Assembly: GCF_001438695.1 (NCBI RefSeq)
Contig: NZ_JQBH01000001.1
Location: forward strand, 127,248 to 191,247
DNA length: 64,000 nt
Source of the DNA: Fructobacillus fructosus KCTC 3544
GTDB lineage: Bacteria > Bacillota > Bacilli > Lactobacillales > Lactobacillaceae
Direction of reading: 5' to 3'
Below, piece by piece: positions 54,208 to 62,954 of this stretch (positions within the stretch are counted from its first letter, which is position 1; every line of letters starts with the position of its first letter). The notes under the pieces were generated by a model, which ran no database searches, was not told where the DNA came from, and was given only the letters and a program-made list of their open reading frames with translations. The translations under genes and the position numbers were made by a program.

Positions 54208-55035
54208 ATGACAAATGATCACGCCAATCAAACCATCGGTTCAAACCGGTCTGAAAACGCCTTTGCCTCCCTCCTACTACGGGATGGCTTGCTTCAAAAC
54301 TTATTAACTGATGACTACGCTACCATTACTTACTGGGCTGGAAAAGAACTTGCCCGTCAGTTTCCACTAGAATCAATTACCGAAGTTAGCGAATTTTTCG
54401 AAACCGCTGCTTTTGGTCAAGTGGAAATCATTTACCAAAGCGAATCAGAACAACAGTGGGTACTATCTGGACCGGTGGTAGCAGACCGTTTAAAGCTAAA
54501 CCGACAAGCGGACTTTTCTCTTGAAACCGGCTTCCTAGCTCAGCAAGTTGAATTACAAAACGAAGCAGTTTCGGAAGGTTATTTTCAGGTTATTACACGG
54601 AAAAACGCCGTCACCATCACCATTATGGTTGATAATGAACATAAGATTCATTCACTTACCGCTGCCGAACAAGTCAGCTTACGCGATGCCTACTTTGACA
54701 CAATGGCAGATAAGAACGAAAAATCACAGGACGTCGTTGAACAAGCTGCAGAAGCGCCACAAACAACGACTTTCGTGGATAAGAAAATCAACAACCCAGA
54801 CATTGCCGAAACGAACGAAACAACCGTTATCGAGGATTCCGAAGTCGATGAACCAGTCGCTGACAATCATTCCTATATAGAAGAAGTCGAAACGCCTTCA
54901 CTTGATGAAGATCATCAAGCACTTGAATCCGAAGAAGAAGAACTATCGGTCGAACAATCCATTACTAATTCTCTACTAGCATTCGATCCGAAATTACGTA
55001 AAAACCGTGATTCTACATCGTCCATTGATTTCTAA
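54208..55035 (+). CDS. DUF2507/YslB-family protein with acidic C-terminal extension
   Basis: 275 aa. Residues about 15-165 fit the YslB fold (LLRDGLLQNLLTDDYATITYWAGKELARQFPL in outline, then EVSEFFETAAFGQVEI and ETGFLAQQVE). From about 170 the protein is an Asp/Glu-rich low-complexity tail not found in the roughly 150-aa B. subtilis form. ATG 54208 follows AAAGGA. yslB near murI is conserved; the function is unknown. Confidence 0.82.
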   Translation: MTNDHANQTIGSNRSENAFASLLLRDGLLQNLLTDDYATITYWAGKELARQFPLESITEVSEFFETAAFGQVEIIYQSESEQQWVLSGPVVADRLKLNRQADFSLETGFLAQQVELQNEAVSEGYFQVITRKNAVTITIMVDNEHKIHSLTAAEQVSLRDAYFDTMADKNEKSQDVVEQAAEAPQTTTFVDKKINNPDIAETNETTVIEDSEVDEPVADNHSYIEEVETPSLDEDHQALESEEEELSVEQSITNSLLAFDPKLRKNRDSTSSIDF

Positions 55036-55051
55036 AAAATCTTGATTCATC

Positions 55052-55084
55052 AAAAAAGCAAGCCCAATTGGCTTGCTTTTTTTG
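55052..55084. terminator. Bidirectional terminator between yslB and the helicase gene
   Basis: AAAGCAAGCC-CAATT-GGCTTGCTTT with A/T runs on both sides. Confidence 0.88.
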
Positions 55085-55090
55085 GTTTAA

Positions 55091-56449
55091 CTAACCCTGT
55101 TTATTTTCACGGCGGGTGTTTCTTCTTTCCTGCCGTTGTTCAATTCGACGGTCCATCTGTTGCTTACGCTTCAAATTATTCTTAATCTGACGTTTATAGC
55201 CTGGCTTGACCTTTTTCTTCTTTTTCTTAACCATGCCAACCATTTCAGGATCAAGCTTCTTCGTCGTTGCCTGACGTTGGTAACGGGCTTTCCGGTCTTT
55301 GACAGCCACAATGTCACCATTTTTAATTTGCTTATTTTGAAAAACAATGCCAAGTTTTTCTAGTTCAGCAATCTTATTTTCTTCATCTGGTCCATACAAA
55401 GTGACAGCCGTTCCAGACAAACCGTTTCGCCCTGTTCGTCCAACACGGTGAACGAAAAATTCGAGTTCTCCAGGGACCCCGTCATTAATCACGTGCGAAA
55501 CCCCTTCGATATCAATTCCTCGAGCAGCCAGATCAGTCGCCACAACATATTGATAATCGAGGTTCATAATTCCCTTCATGACGCGACGGCGTTCACGAGG
55601 TGGAATATCACCATGAATTTCAGCAACCTTTAGTCCTTGATGACGAAGGTGTTTAGCTAATTCCTTTACTCGTTCCTTTGTGTTAGCAAAAATCAGCGCT
55701 AAGTATGGATTGAAAATCGAGAGCAACTGATCAATCACTTCTTCCTTATCCTTGGAACGCGTTGAGATTAACCAATTATCAATGGTATCCGCAATGGTTG
55801 CTGACGTAGGAATGGTTGTAAAGGAAGGATTTTCAAGATATTTCCGTAAAAACGGCTTGAGTTTCTCAGGCATTGTTGCAGAAAAGACGAGTGTCTGCAA
55901 ATCCTTTGGCATCGCAGCAGCTAAAAAGTCCACGTCCGGCAGAAATCCCATGTCCAGGGTCATGTCGGCCTCATCGACCACAAGGGTCTTCACTTGGTTC
56001 ACCACCAAGGCACCAGTCTTCACCAGATCAGCCAATCGGCCAGGTGTCCCAACCACTAACTGTGGTTGGTGTTTTTCTAATTGACGAACCTGGCGAGCTT
56101 TATCCGTTCCACCGACATATTCCACAATAGAAACCTTTTCCATTGCCATTGCTTCAGCAAACGTCCGAGCAGCCTTAGCAATTTGAGCAGCCAATTCACG
56201 AGACGGGGTTGTAATCACCACCTGTGTGCGTTGTAACTCTGGTTTTAATTGATTAAAAATTGGCACCAAAAAAGTGTGCGTTTTACCCGAACCGGTTTGC
56301 GATTGACCAACTACATCACCACCCCGTAAAACGGTTGGAATCAATTTCGATTGAATCGGTGTCGGGTGTTCAAACCCAATTTTTTTCAACGCAGCAAGTA
56401 CAGCCGGTTTTAAATTAAACTGGCCAAATTGTTGGTTTTCTTCTGACAT
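55091..56449 (-). CDS. DEAD-box RNA helicase (CshB-like)
   Basis: 452 aa. Q motif FNLKPAVLAALKKIGFEHPTPIQ (in part), Walker A SQTGSGKTHTFLVP, DEAD as VDEADMTLDMGF, SAT, helicase C with VATDLAARGIDIEG and HRVGRTGRNG, and a Lys/Arg-rich tail (KKKKKKVKPGYKRQ) for RNA binding. The length and basic tail fit CshB, a cold-adaptation and RNA-decay helicase, over CshA. It lies downstream of the nrnA-like gene. Confidence 0.9.
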   Translation of the reverse strand: MSEENQQFGQFNLKPAVLAALKKIGFEHPTPIQSKLIPTVLRGGDVVGQSQTGSGKTHTFLVPIFNQLKPELQRTQVVITTPSRELAAQIAKAARTFAEAMAMEKVSIVEYVGGTDKARQVRQLEKHQPQLVVGTPGRLADLVKTGALVVNQVKTLVVDEADMTLDMGFLPDVDFLAAAMPKDLQTLVFSATMPEKLKPFLRKYLENPSFTTIPTSATIADTIDNWLISTRSKDKEEVIDQLLSIFNPYLALIFANTKERVKELAKHLRHQGLKVAEIHGDIPPRERRRVMKGIMNLDYQYVVATDLAARGIDIEGVSHVINDGVPGELEFFVHRVGRTGRNGLSGTAVTLYGPDEENKIAELEKLGIVFQNKQIKNGDIVAVKDRKARYQRQATTKKLDPEMVGMVKKKKKKVKPGYKRQIKNNLKRKQQMDRRIEQRQERRNTRRENKQG

Positions 56450-56502
56450 ATTTGTCCTTACTTTCTGGCTCAGCTGTGATTGAATTTTTCCAAATGCTGA
56501 GC

Positions 56503-57465
56503 TTACTTTTCATTTTTAAGGGCAGTATCCACACGATCAATGACCTCTTGAATCTGCTCTTTACCATATGCCCAAGCTCCTGAAGCAAGTGGGTGCCCCC
56601 CACCATCAAAATCTTGTGCAATTTGGTTAATTACGATGGAACGGGAACGCAAACGCACCCGATAATCGCCGTTATCTTGTTCTTCAAAAATGGCCCAGGC
56701 CTTCACGCGATCAATTCGTGAGGGAATCGAGACCGTGTATGATGTCCCCGCATCCCCCAAATGAAAAGAATCGAGCAAATCACGGTTCAAGACCACGTAG
56801 GCAAATCCTGAATCGAGCACCGTGATGTGCTGCATGACCCATCCGGACAATTTCACCGCTGCTTCCGGTAAAGTCGTCATCTGCGTATACATGCTTTGGT
56901 AATCAAAACCGTAAGAGACCAACTTACCGGCAACTTCAAAAACCTCGTCGTTTAATGAATACATGAACCGACCAGTATCCCCGATAATGCCGATATAAAG
57001 GTAGCGAGCCGCTTCCTTTGTCATTCTTAATCCCTGATTCTTCAATAGGTCGAAGAATTTATAAATTAAAACAGCCGTTGCCGACGCTTCATCTTCGACC
57101 CATTGCCAGTCACCATACGGTTCCACGTTTGGATGATGATCAATCTTGACCACTTCCATTCCATTGCGCCAACGCTGATCGTCCACACGAGGATCGTTAG
57201 CCGTGTCCACGACAATCACCAAAGCTTTCTTATAAGCAGAATCCGGCACTTCATCCGCAATGGGATTCCCGTCACCAATCCATGCGAGACCAGGAATCGC
57301 TTTTCCGGCTGCATAAATCTTTTTTTCGGGAAACGAAGCTTTCAAAATTGCCTGTAAGCCCAGTTGCGATCCATAGGCGTCCGGATCAGGTCGTTGATGA
57401 CGGTGAATGATGATAGTATCATACCGCTTAATTTGTGCCAAAATATCTTCTTGGATGCTTGCCAT
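56503..57465 (-). CDS. DHH/DHHA1 phosphoesterase (NrnA-like oligoribonuclease/pAp phosphatase)
   Basis: 320 aa. DHH domain with HRHQRPDPDAYGSQ, VIVDTAND and KIDHHPN, then a DHHA1 domain ending DFDGGGHPLASGAW, the substrate-binding glycine motif. NrnA enzymes degrade nanoRNAs and pAp. ATG 57465 follows AAGGA; an upstream in-frame start adds 11 residues. A GGGTATAAT -10 about 45 nt upstream gives a normal leader. Confidence 0.9.
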   Translation of the reverse strand: MASIQEDILAQIKRYDTIIIHRHQRPDPDAYGSQLGLQAILKASFPEKKIYAAGKAIPGLAWIGDGNPIADEVPDSAYKKALVIVVDTANDPRVDDQRWRNGMEVVKIDHHPNVEPYGDWQWVEDEASATAVLIYKFFDLLKNQGLRMTKEAARYLYIGIIGDTGRFMYSLNDEVFEVAGKLVSYGFDYQSMYTQMTTLPEAAVKLSGWVMQHITVLDSGFAYVVLNRDLLDSFHLGDAGTSYTVSIPSRIDRVKAWAIFEEQDNGDYRVRLRSRSIVINQIAQDFDGGGHPLASGAWAYGKEQIQEVIDRVDTALKNEK

Positions 57466-57534
57466 GTTATTATCCTTGCTTTTTTCTCTACCTTTCATTA
57501 TACCCTAGAAAAGCGTCTCAAAGAAAGAGCAGTT

Positions 57535-58629
57535 CTAGAGCGAATCAAAAAGAGAAACAGCTTCATATTTTTGTTCAACAATGTTCGAGAAGGTTAATCC
57601 CAGTAAACGGATAGAAAAATTATCAGGATAGGCTTCGTCAAAAATCAGCATGGCTTGGCGAGCCAAAAAGGCGGCATCAAGTTCAAAGGGAACGGCCTGC
57701 GTCATGCCTTTCGTCTGTGTCTTAAAGTCGTCATCGCGAATCTTCACCGTGAGTGTCCGACCGAGTAGTTTTTTCTTTTTCATATTCAAAACGACTTTTT
57801 CAGCCAAGGTTTTAAAAGTCATTTCCACCTCACTGCGATCATGTAAGGCTAACTCAAAAGTCGATTCCTTCCCCACAGACTGGCGTACCGACCGGTCCTT
57901 AACTGGACTAAAGTGGGTCGCCCGCGCCTGCCAGTATAAAACATCCCCAAACGAACCAAACTGGACACGTAATTCATCTAAGGACATGGCATATAGGTCA
58001 CGACCATCCGTCACCCCCATTTTTTCGAACTTTTCCAAGGTCTTTTTACCCACCCCTCTGAAGTCCTTAATCGGGAGGTTTAACACAAAGTCCTGTGCCA
58101 ATTCATGGGGAATGACGGTCACACCATTTGGTTTATGGTGCTCAGAGCCGAGTTTTGCCAAAACTTTGTTATAGGAAACGCCAACGGAACAAGTTAACTG
58201 GGTTTCCTGCCAGATACGATGACGCAGTTGAGCAGCTAACGTTGGAGCGGCCATTTTATTGGCCGTCACGTCCAGGTAAGCCTCATCTAAAGCCACCGGC
58301 TCAATCATATCCGTAAATTCATGAAATATTTGATGAATTTGTCCAGAAATTGCTCGATACTTTTCAAAGTCAGGTGCCACAAAAACTAAGTTCGGACAGG
58401 CCCGCTTGGCTTCAATGGATCCCATGGCTGAATGAACGCCAGCCCGACGAGCAATGTAATTGGCTGTTGCAATCACCCCGTGTCCGTGGTGTAGGTCCGG
58501 ATCGCGACCAATACCAAGGGGAACCTTACGTAAAGCCGGATTATCACGCATTTCAACTTGAGCGTAGAAAGCATCAATATCAACGTGTAAAATCCGTCGA
58601 TTATCCTTAGCCTGTAAGAATTCCGCCAT
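57535..58629 (-). CDS. dinB: DNA polymerase IV (Y family)
   Basis: Error-prone translesion polymerase. ILHVDIDAFYAQVEMRDNP, metal-binding PVALDEAYLDVT, HhH domain (FRGVGKKTLEKFEKMGV) and little finger. ATG 58629 was chosen after AAAGGAG; the longer in-frame start has no support. 364 aa. Cotranscription with rplS is prevented by a terminator between them. Confidence 0.95.
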   Translation of the reverse strand: MAEFLQAKDNRRILHVDIDAFYAQVEMRDNPALRKVPLGIGRDPDLHHGHGVIATANYIARRAGVHSAMGSIEAKRACPNLVFVAPDFEKYRAISGQIHQIFHEFTDMIEPVALDEAYLDVTANKMAAPTLAAQLRHRIWQETQLTCSVGVSYNKVLAKLGSEHHKPNGVTVIPHELAQDFVLNLPIKDFRGVGKKTLEKFEKMGVTDGRDLYAMSLDELRVQFGSFGDVLYWQARATHFSPVKDRSVRQSVGKESTFELALHDRSEVEMTFKTLAEKVVLNMKKKKLLGRTLTVKIRDDDFKTQTKGMTQAVPFELDAAFLARQAMLIFDEAYPDNFSIRLLGLTFSNIVEQKYEAVSLFDSL

Positions 58630-58663
58630 AACATCGGCTCCTTTCAATAACATTTTTTCAAAA

Positions 58664-58693
58664 GAAAAAGTCCCCACTAAGTAGTGGAGACTC
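58664..58693 (-). terminator. Intrinsic terminator after rplS
   Basis: Minus-strand AGTCTCCACTACTTAGTGGGGACT hairpin followed by TTTTCTTTT. Confidence 0.85.
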
Positions 58694-58703
58694 GAACTCG
58701 AAC

Positions 58704-59063
58704 TTAAACGTCGCGACGACGTTCCTTGATACGAGCTGCCTTACCTTGCAATGCACGCAAGTAGTAAAGCTTGGCACGGCGAACTTGACCAAAGCGAGTT
58801 ACTTCGATCTTTTCAACACGTGGTGAGTGTACTGGGAAGGTACGTTCAACACCAACACCAGAAGAAATCTTACGAACCGTGTAAGTGGCCTGGATACCAG
58901 TTCCCTTACGCTTGATGACAACTCCTTCAAAGAGCTGAACACGTTCGCGAGTTCCTTCAACAATCTTGGCGTGGACACGAACCGTGTCACCAGCGCGGAA
59001 TTCAGGAATATCGTTCCGCAATTGAGCTGAGGTAACTTTTTCTAACAAAATGTTTTGACGCAT
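58704..59063 (-). CDS. rplS: 50S ribosomal protein L19
   Basis: Located at the 30S-50S interface. [21 protein letters not shown] then [20 protein letters not shown] and RRAKLYYLR; 119 aa. In many Firmicutes it ends the rpsP-rimM-trmD-rplS operon, but here it is separate, with its own promoter, an 80-nt leader that may carry an autoregulatory L19 leader structure (not verified), and a terminator. Confidence 0.96.
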   Translation of the reverse strand: MRQNILLEKVTSAQLRNDIPEFRAGDTVRVHAKIVEGTRERVQLFEGVVIKRKGTGIQATYTVRKISSGVGVERTFPVHSPRVEKIEVTRFGQVRRAKLYYLRALQGKAARIKERRRDV

Positions 59064-59150
59064 GTCATTCTCCTAATCGCCAATCGTATGCTTGCCGAAC
59101 CGACTTACGCACAGCGGATTACCGTTAATTATGGCTTATTGCCTTCTACT

Positions 59151-59179
59151 AGTATAGCAAAGGATGCTTTGCTATGCAA
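59151..59179 (-). promoter_or_regulatory. rplS promoter with a perfect inverted repeat between -35 and -10
   Basis: Minus-strand TTGCAT (59174-59179), 17-bp spacer, TATACT (59151-59156). ATAGCAAAG-GATG-CTTTGCTAT (59154-59175 on the plus strand) fills the spacer and reaches into both hexamers, like an operator. Confidence 0.65.
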
Positions 59180-59184
59180 TGGGA

Positions 59185-60891
59185 TTATCCCTGCACTTTA
59201 GCAGCCATTTCCTTTTCATAGGCAGCCAGCTTCTCATCGGCTTCCTTCTTTGAGTCAGCCACCACACCCAGGTAGAGTTTCAACTTTGGCTCCGTTCCGG
59301 AGGGACGCAAGGCAATCCAAGAACCATCAGCCAACCAGTATTTCAAAACGTTGGCCTTGGGCTGTGGCATCTTCTTTTCAGCACCAACTCGATCAATCTG
59401 AGTCTGACTCGCAAAGTCCTGTGTAGCCAGAACCAGTTGTCCGGCGACTTTTTCGAGCTTTTCATTACGGAACTTCGTCATCAAGTCCGCCATCTCTTGG
59501 TGGCCAGAAACGCCTGGGAACTCGTAAGCAATGGTCTTTTCTTCAAAGTAACCAAATTGTTCATACAAGTCATTCAAACCATCAGCAAAGGACCGACCCG
59601 CTTCCTTATAGTAGGCGGCCATTTCGGCAAAGAGCACTAACGCCTGAATCGCATCCTTATCATGGGCAAAGGGCTTAATTAAGTAGCCATATGATTCTTC
59701 AAAACCAAAGAGATAAGTGTAATCTTTCTTCTCTTCAAAACGGTCAATCATGGCCGCAATGTACTTAAACCCGGTTAGAACATCAAAAGTCGTTACGCCG
59801 AATGATTTAGCAATCTCTGAAGCAAAGCGAGAAGAAACGATTGAAGTCACAATTGCACCGTTGTCAGGCAATGTATTCGTCTTTTTCTTTGCCGTTAACA
59901 GGTAATTAACCATCAGTGCCGCAATCTGGTTCCCAGTCAACACTTGGTAAGAACCATCTGCCAGACGAACCGCGGCGCCCATTCGATCGGCATCCGGGTC
60001 GGTCGCGACAACTAGGTCAGCTTGTTCCTTCTTGGCGTATTCGATTCCAAGTGCCATCGCTGCTGGGTCTTCCGGATTTGGCTTCTTAACCGTTGGGAAA
60101 TCACCATCGAGTTCGGCCTGCTCCTTGACGATTGTATAGTTGGTAAAGCCTGCCTGCTGCAGGGCTTTTTCGCCAATGTATTGTCCAGTCCCATGGAGTG
60201 GCGTATAGACAAACTTGAGTGCGGCACCTTCTCGTTCAATCAATTCATGATCAACCGAGATGGTTTTTACTTCTGCTAAGTAAGCATTGTCAACCATGTC
60301 ATCAATGATTTGAACGTTTTCTTCGTTCACATCCTTTTGAATGGCAAAAGGATTCTCAATCGCCGCACGTGCATCGATAACTGCCTGAACGGCTTCGGGA
60401 ATCATCTGTCCGCCATCTTCACCATAGACTTTGTACCCATTGTCCTCCTTCGAATTATGTGAAGCAGTAATCATAATGCCGGCAAAGGCCTTTAAAAAAC
60501 GAACCGCAAAGGACAATTCTGGCGTAGGACGCAAAGAAGAGAAACGATAGACTTTGATACCATGTGCCGAAAGCACCTGGGAGGCTTCAATGGCAAATTC
60601 CGTTGAGTGATGACGAGAATCAAAGGCAATCACCACACCACGATCTTTTGCAGCTTGACCCTGCTCATCAATGTAGCGAGCCAACGCCTCCGTGACTTTA
60701 GCAACCGTCACCACGTTGATATGGTTGGTACCGGCCCCCATGTGGCCACGCATTCCTGCTGTTCCAAAGGCCATATCTTGGTAGAAAGCCTCTTCCATCT
60801 GCTCTTCCGACATGTTAGCCAGGTCGTTTTTTAAATCAACAGGTAAGTCGGCCGATTGCCATGTCTGAAAGGTCTCTTTGTAATCCGTCAT
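59185..60891 (-). CDS. pgcA: Alpha-phosphoglucomutase (phosphohexomutase family)
   Basis: Interconverts glucose-1-P and glucose-6-P for UDP-glucose and wall polymer synthesis. Four-domain enzyme with the phosphoserine loop MITASHNSKEDNGYKVY, metal loop ATDPDADRMG, sugar loop GFEESYGY and phosphate loop RPSGTEPKLKLYLG. 568 aa, the long Firmicutes form. Two bases after dedA; no terminator is seen before rplS. Confidence 0.94.
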   Translation of the reverse strand: MTDYKETFQTWQSADLPVDLKNDLANMSEEQMEEAFYQDMAFGTAGMRGHMGAGTNHINVVTVAKVTEALARYIDEQGQAAKDRGVVIAFDSRHHSTEFAIEASQVLSAHGIKVYRFSSLRPTPELSFAVRFLKAFAGIMITASHNSKEDNGYKVYGEDGGQMIPEAVQAVIDARAAIENPFAIQKDVNEENVQIIDDMVDNAYLAEVKTISVDHELIEREGAALKFVYTPLHGTGQYIGEKALQQAGFTNYTIVKEQAELDGDFPTVKKPNPEDPAAMALGIEYAKKEQADLVVATDPDADRMGAAVRLADGSYQVLTGNQIAALMVNYLLTAKKKTNTLPDNGAIVTSIVSSRFASEIAKSFGVTTFDVLTGFKYIAAMIDRFEEKKDYTYLFGFEESYGYLIKPFAHDKDAIQALVLFAEMAAYYKEAGRSFADGLNDLYEQFGYFEEKTIAYEFPGVSGHQEMADLMTKFRNEKLEKVAGQLVLATQDFASQTQIDRVGAEKKMPQPKANVLKYWLADGSWIALRPSGTEPKLKLYLGVVADSKKEADEKLAAYEKEMAAKVQG

Positions 60892-60892
60892 G

Positions 60893-61570
60893 TTATTTTT
60901 CCTCTTTCTCTTGAGTAGGTTTTGTAATCAATTGAATAATGGATTGGCGAAAACGCTTTGAACGCAGGATTAAGATGGCAGCCACCAGTCCCACGATAAT
61001 AATAGTCGGTAATACACCCTTTGGCAAAGTCAAATGACCAAAGAAGTAGCCAATCGTCACCATGGTCAAAGCCCATAGAAATGAAGCGAGCGCCGACATA
61101 TGGAAGTACGTTTTAAAGGGCAACTTCAAACGGTGGGCTGACAATGGCACAATGGTTCTGATGTATGGAATAAAGCGGCCCATAATGATGAAGAGTAACC
61201 AACGCTTTGGATTGAGGTTGTGGGCAATTTTATCCGACAAATCTTCATTAAGGTGCCGTTTGACCCACGGAATTTTATCAACCTGTTTCACAATCCAGGC
61301 GCCCAGCCAATAATTAATCGAATCTCCGATAGCGGAAGCAACTGTGAATAAAATAACTAACACAATGAATTCTGTCGGAGAATGGTGCCTACCAGCAAAA
61401 CCAGCAGCTGTCATGACTAGGGCATCACCAGGGATGAATCCGGCAATAATCGCCCCCGTTTCGATTAAAATAAGTAAGAACAAAATCGACAATTCCGTCA
61501 CGGAAAAATTCGCTTCTGCTTGACCAATATGCGCTAACCAATCAGCCATAAAATCTAAGGCTAAGACCAT
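60893..61570 (-). CDS. DedA-family membrane protein
   Basis: 225 aa. IETGAIIAGFIPGDALVMTA is the DedA E..P.PGD-type signature, followed by GDSINYWLGAWI and GRFIPYIRTIVPLSAHRLKLP with the conserved Arg; four to five membrane segments. DedA proteins recycle lipid carriers such as undecaprenyl phosphate or phosphatidylethanolamine. ATG 61570 is preferred over GTG 61573, with GGGAG 6 nt upstream. Confidence 0.9.
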   Translation of the reverse strand: MVLALDFMADWLAHIGQAEANFSVTELSILFLLILIETGAIIAGFIPGDALVMTAAGFAGRHHSPTEFIVLVILFTVASAIGDSINYWLGAWIVKQVDKIPWVKRHLNEDLSDKIAHNLNPKRWLLFIIMGRFIPYIRTIVPLSAHRLKLPFKTYFHMSALASFLWALTMVTIGYFFGHLTLPKGVLPTIIIVGLVAAILILRSKRFRQSIIQLITKPTQEKEEK

Positions 61571-61934
61571 CACACTCTCCCTTTTAAGCTAACTACAACT
61601 ATCGATAATGTAAAATATTCTCAAATTTATCTTATTTTGACTAGATTAACTTGAGATAAAATACACGACTTTCTTTAATCATACCCTATGCCCATAGGAA
61701 AGTCTGCTTTTGAAAAGCCTTTTTAAGAAAATTAAACAATTAAATTCTTTTCGGCCAAAGTTTTAAACAAAACACCAGATTAATGTGTTTTTTTCAACCT
61801 ATTTATAGAAGAAAAAATCTCAAAATACATCTTTAAAAAAATAAAAATAAAAAAGCGAATTTGCTTGACAGTCACTTGCTCAAGGTTTATCATACATTGT
61901 GTAAAGAAGAACAAAGAATATTGGAGGACAAGTC
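61571..61934. other. 364-bp AT-rich intergenic region
   Basis: Divergent control region between dedA and mannitol dehydrogenase. It holds the mdh promoter and ribosome site, an exact dyad CCTATG-CC-CATAGG (61685-61698) flanked by GACTTTC/GAAAGTC, a small GCTTT/AAAGC stem followed by CTTTTT (61706-61724), and a weak AAAACAC/GTGTTTT stem (61769-61791). No ORF of note. Confidence 0.7.
61865..61893 (+). promoter_or_regulatory. Mannitol dehydrogenase promoter
   Basis: TTGACA (61865-61870), exact 17-bp spacer, TATCAT (61888-61893); ribosome site GGAGG 8 nt before the ATG. A near-consensus, strong promoter. Confidence 0.8.
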
Positions 61935-62951
61935 ATGGAAGCACTTGTATTAACTGGTAAGAAGCAATTGGAAATCAAGAACATTGATAAGCCAGAAGTT
62001 AAGCCTAATGAGGTTTTGATTCACACAGCCTTCGCTGGTATCTGTGGAACCGACCACGCATTGTACGCAGGATTGCCTGGTTCAGCCGACGCTGTTCCTC
62101 CAATCGTTTTGGGACACGAAAACTCTGGTGTCGTTGCAGAAGTTGGTTCAGCCGTAACCAACTTGAAGGTCGGCGATCGCGTTTCTGTTGACCCTAACAT
62201 TTACTGTGGTCAATGTAAGTACTGCCACACAGATCGTCCAGAATTGTGTGAAAACTTGTCAGCCGTTGGTGTTACACGCGATGGTGGTTTTGAAGAATAC
62301 TTCACTGCACCTGCATCTGTTGTTTACCCAATCCCTGATAACGTTGACTTGAAGTCTGCTTCAATCGTTGAACCAATCTCATGTGCCGTTCACGGTATCA
62401 AGTTGTTGAAGGTATCACCTTACCAAAAGGCTTTGGTTATCGGTGATGGCTTCATGGGTGAATTGTTTGTTCAAATCTTGCAAGCTTATGGTATTCACCA
62501 AGTTGACTTGGCCGGAATTGTTGACGAAAAGTTGAAGATGAACAAGGAACAATTCGGTGTTAAGAATACTTACAACACAAAGAACGGTGACAAGATTCCT
62601 GCTTCTACTTACGACGTTGTCATCGAAGCCGTAGGAATGCCACAAACTCAAGAATCAGCTATCGAATCAGCTGCCCGTGGTGGTCAAGTTTTGATGTTCG
62701 GTGTTGGTGGACCCGATGCTAAGTTCGAAATGAACACTTACGAAGTCTTCCAAAAGGAATTGACGATTCAAGGTTCATTCATCAACCCTAACGCCTTCGA
62801 AGATTCATTGGCATTGTTGTCATCAGGTAAGCTTAACGTTAAGCCATTGATGTCACACGAATTAGACTTCAACCAAGTTGACGACTTTGTTAATGGACGT
62901 CTCGGTGTTGTCTCAAAGGCCGTTGTTAAAGTCGGTGGCGAAGAGGCCTAA
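61935..62951 (+). CDS. mdh: Mannitol 2-dehydrogenase (zinc-dependent MDR)
   Basis: Reduces fructose to mannitol with NAD(P)H, the electron sink of heterofermentative fructose users. 338 aa. Catalytic zinc Cys in GICGTDH, GHENSGVV, structural zinc CGQCKYCHTDRPELC, and cofactor loop VIGDGFMGELFVQIL. From memory the sequence closely matches Leuconostoc mannitol dehydrogenase throughout. Codons are strongly biased (TTG for Leu, AAG, CAA), marking very high expression. First gene of a plus-strand operon. Confidence 0.92.
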   Translation: MEALVLTGKKQLEIKNIDKPEVKPNEVLIHTAFAGICGTDHALYAGLPGSADAVPPIVLGHENSGVVAEVGSAVTNLKVGDRVSVDPNIYCGQCKYCHTDRPELCENLSAVGVTRDGGFEEYFTAPASVVYPIPDNVDLKSASIVEPISCAVHGIKLLKVSPYQKALVIGDGFMGELFVQILQAYGIHQVDLAGIVDEKLKMNKEQFGVKNTYNTKNGDKIPASTYDVVIEAVGMPQTQESAIESAARGGQVLMFGVGGPDAKFEMNTYEVFQKELTIQGSFINPNAFEDSLALLSSGKLNVKPLMSHELDFNQVDDFVNGRLGVVSKAVVKVGGEEA

Positions 62952-62954
62952 CCC

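Noticed and set aside
57650-58174. 174-codon plus-strand ORF opposite dinB
   Set aside because: Antisense shadow; dinB motifs show the true frame.
59064-59150. L19 autoregulatory leader RNA before rplS
   Set aside because: The leader length and place fit, but I could not confirm the conserved secondary structure by eye, so it is only mentioned with rplS.
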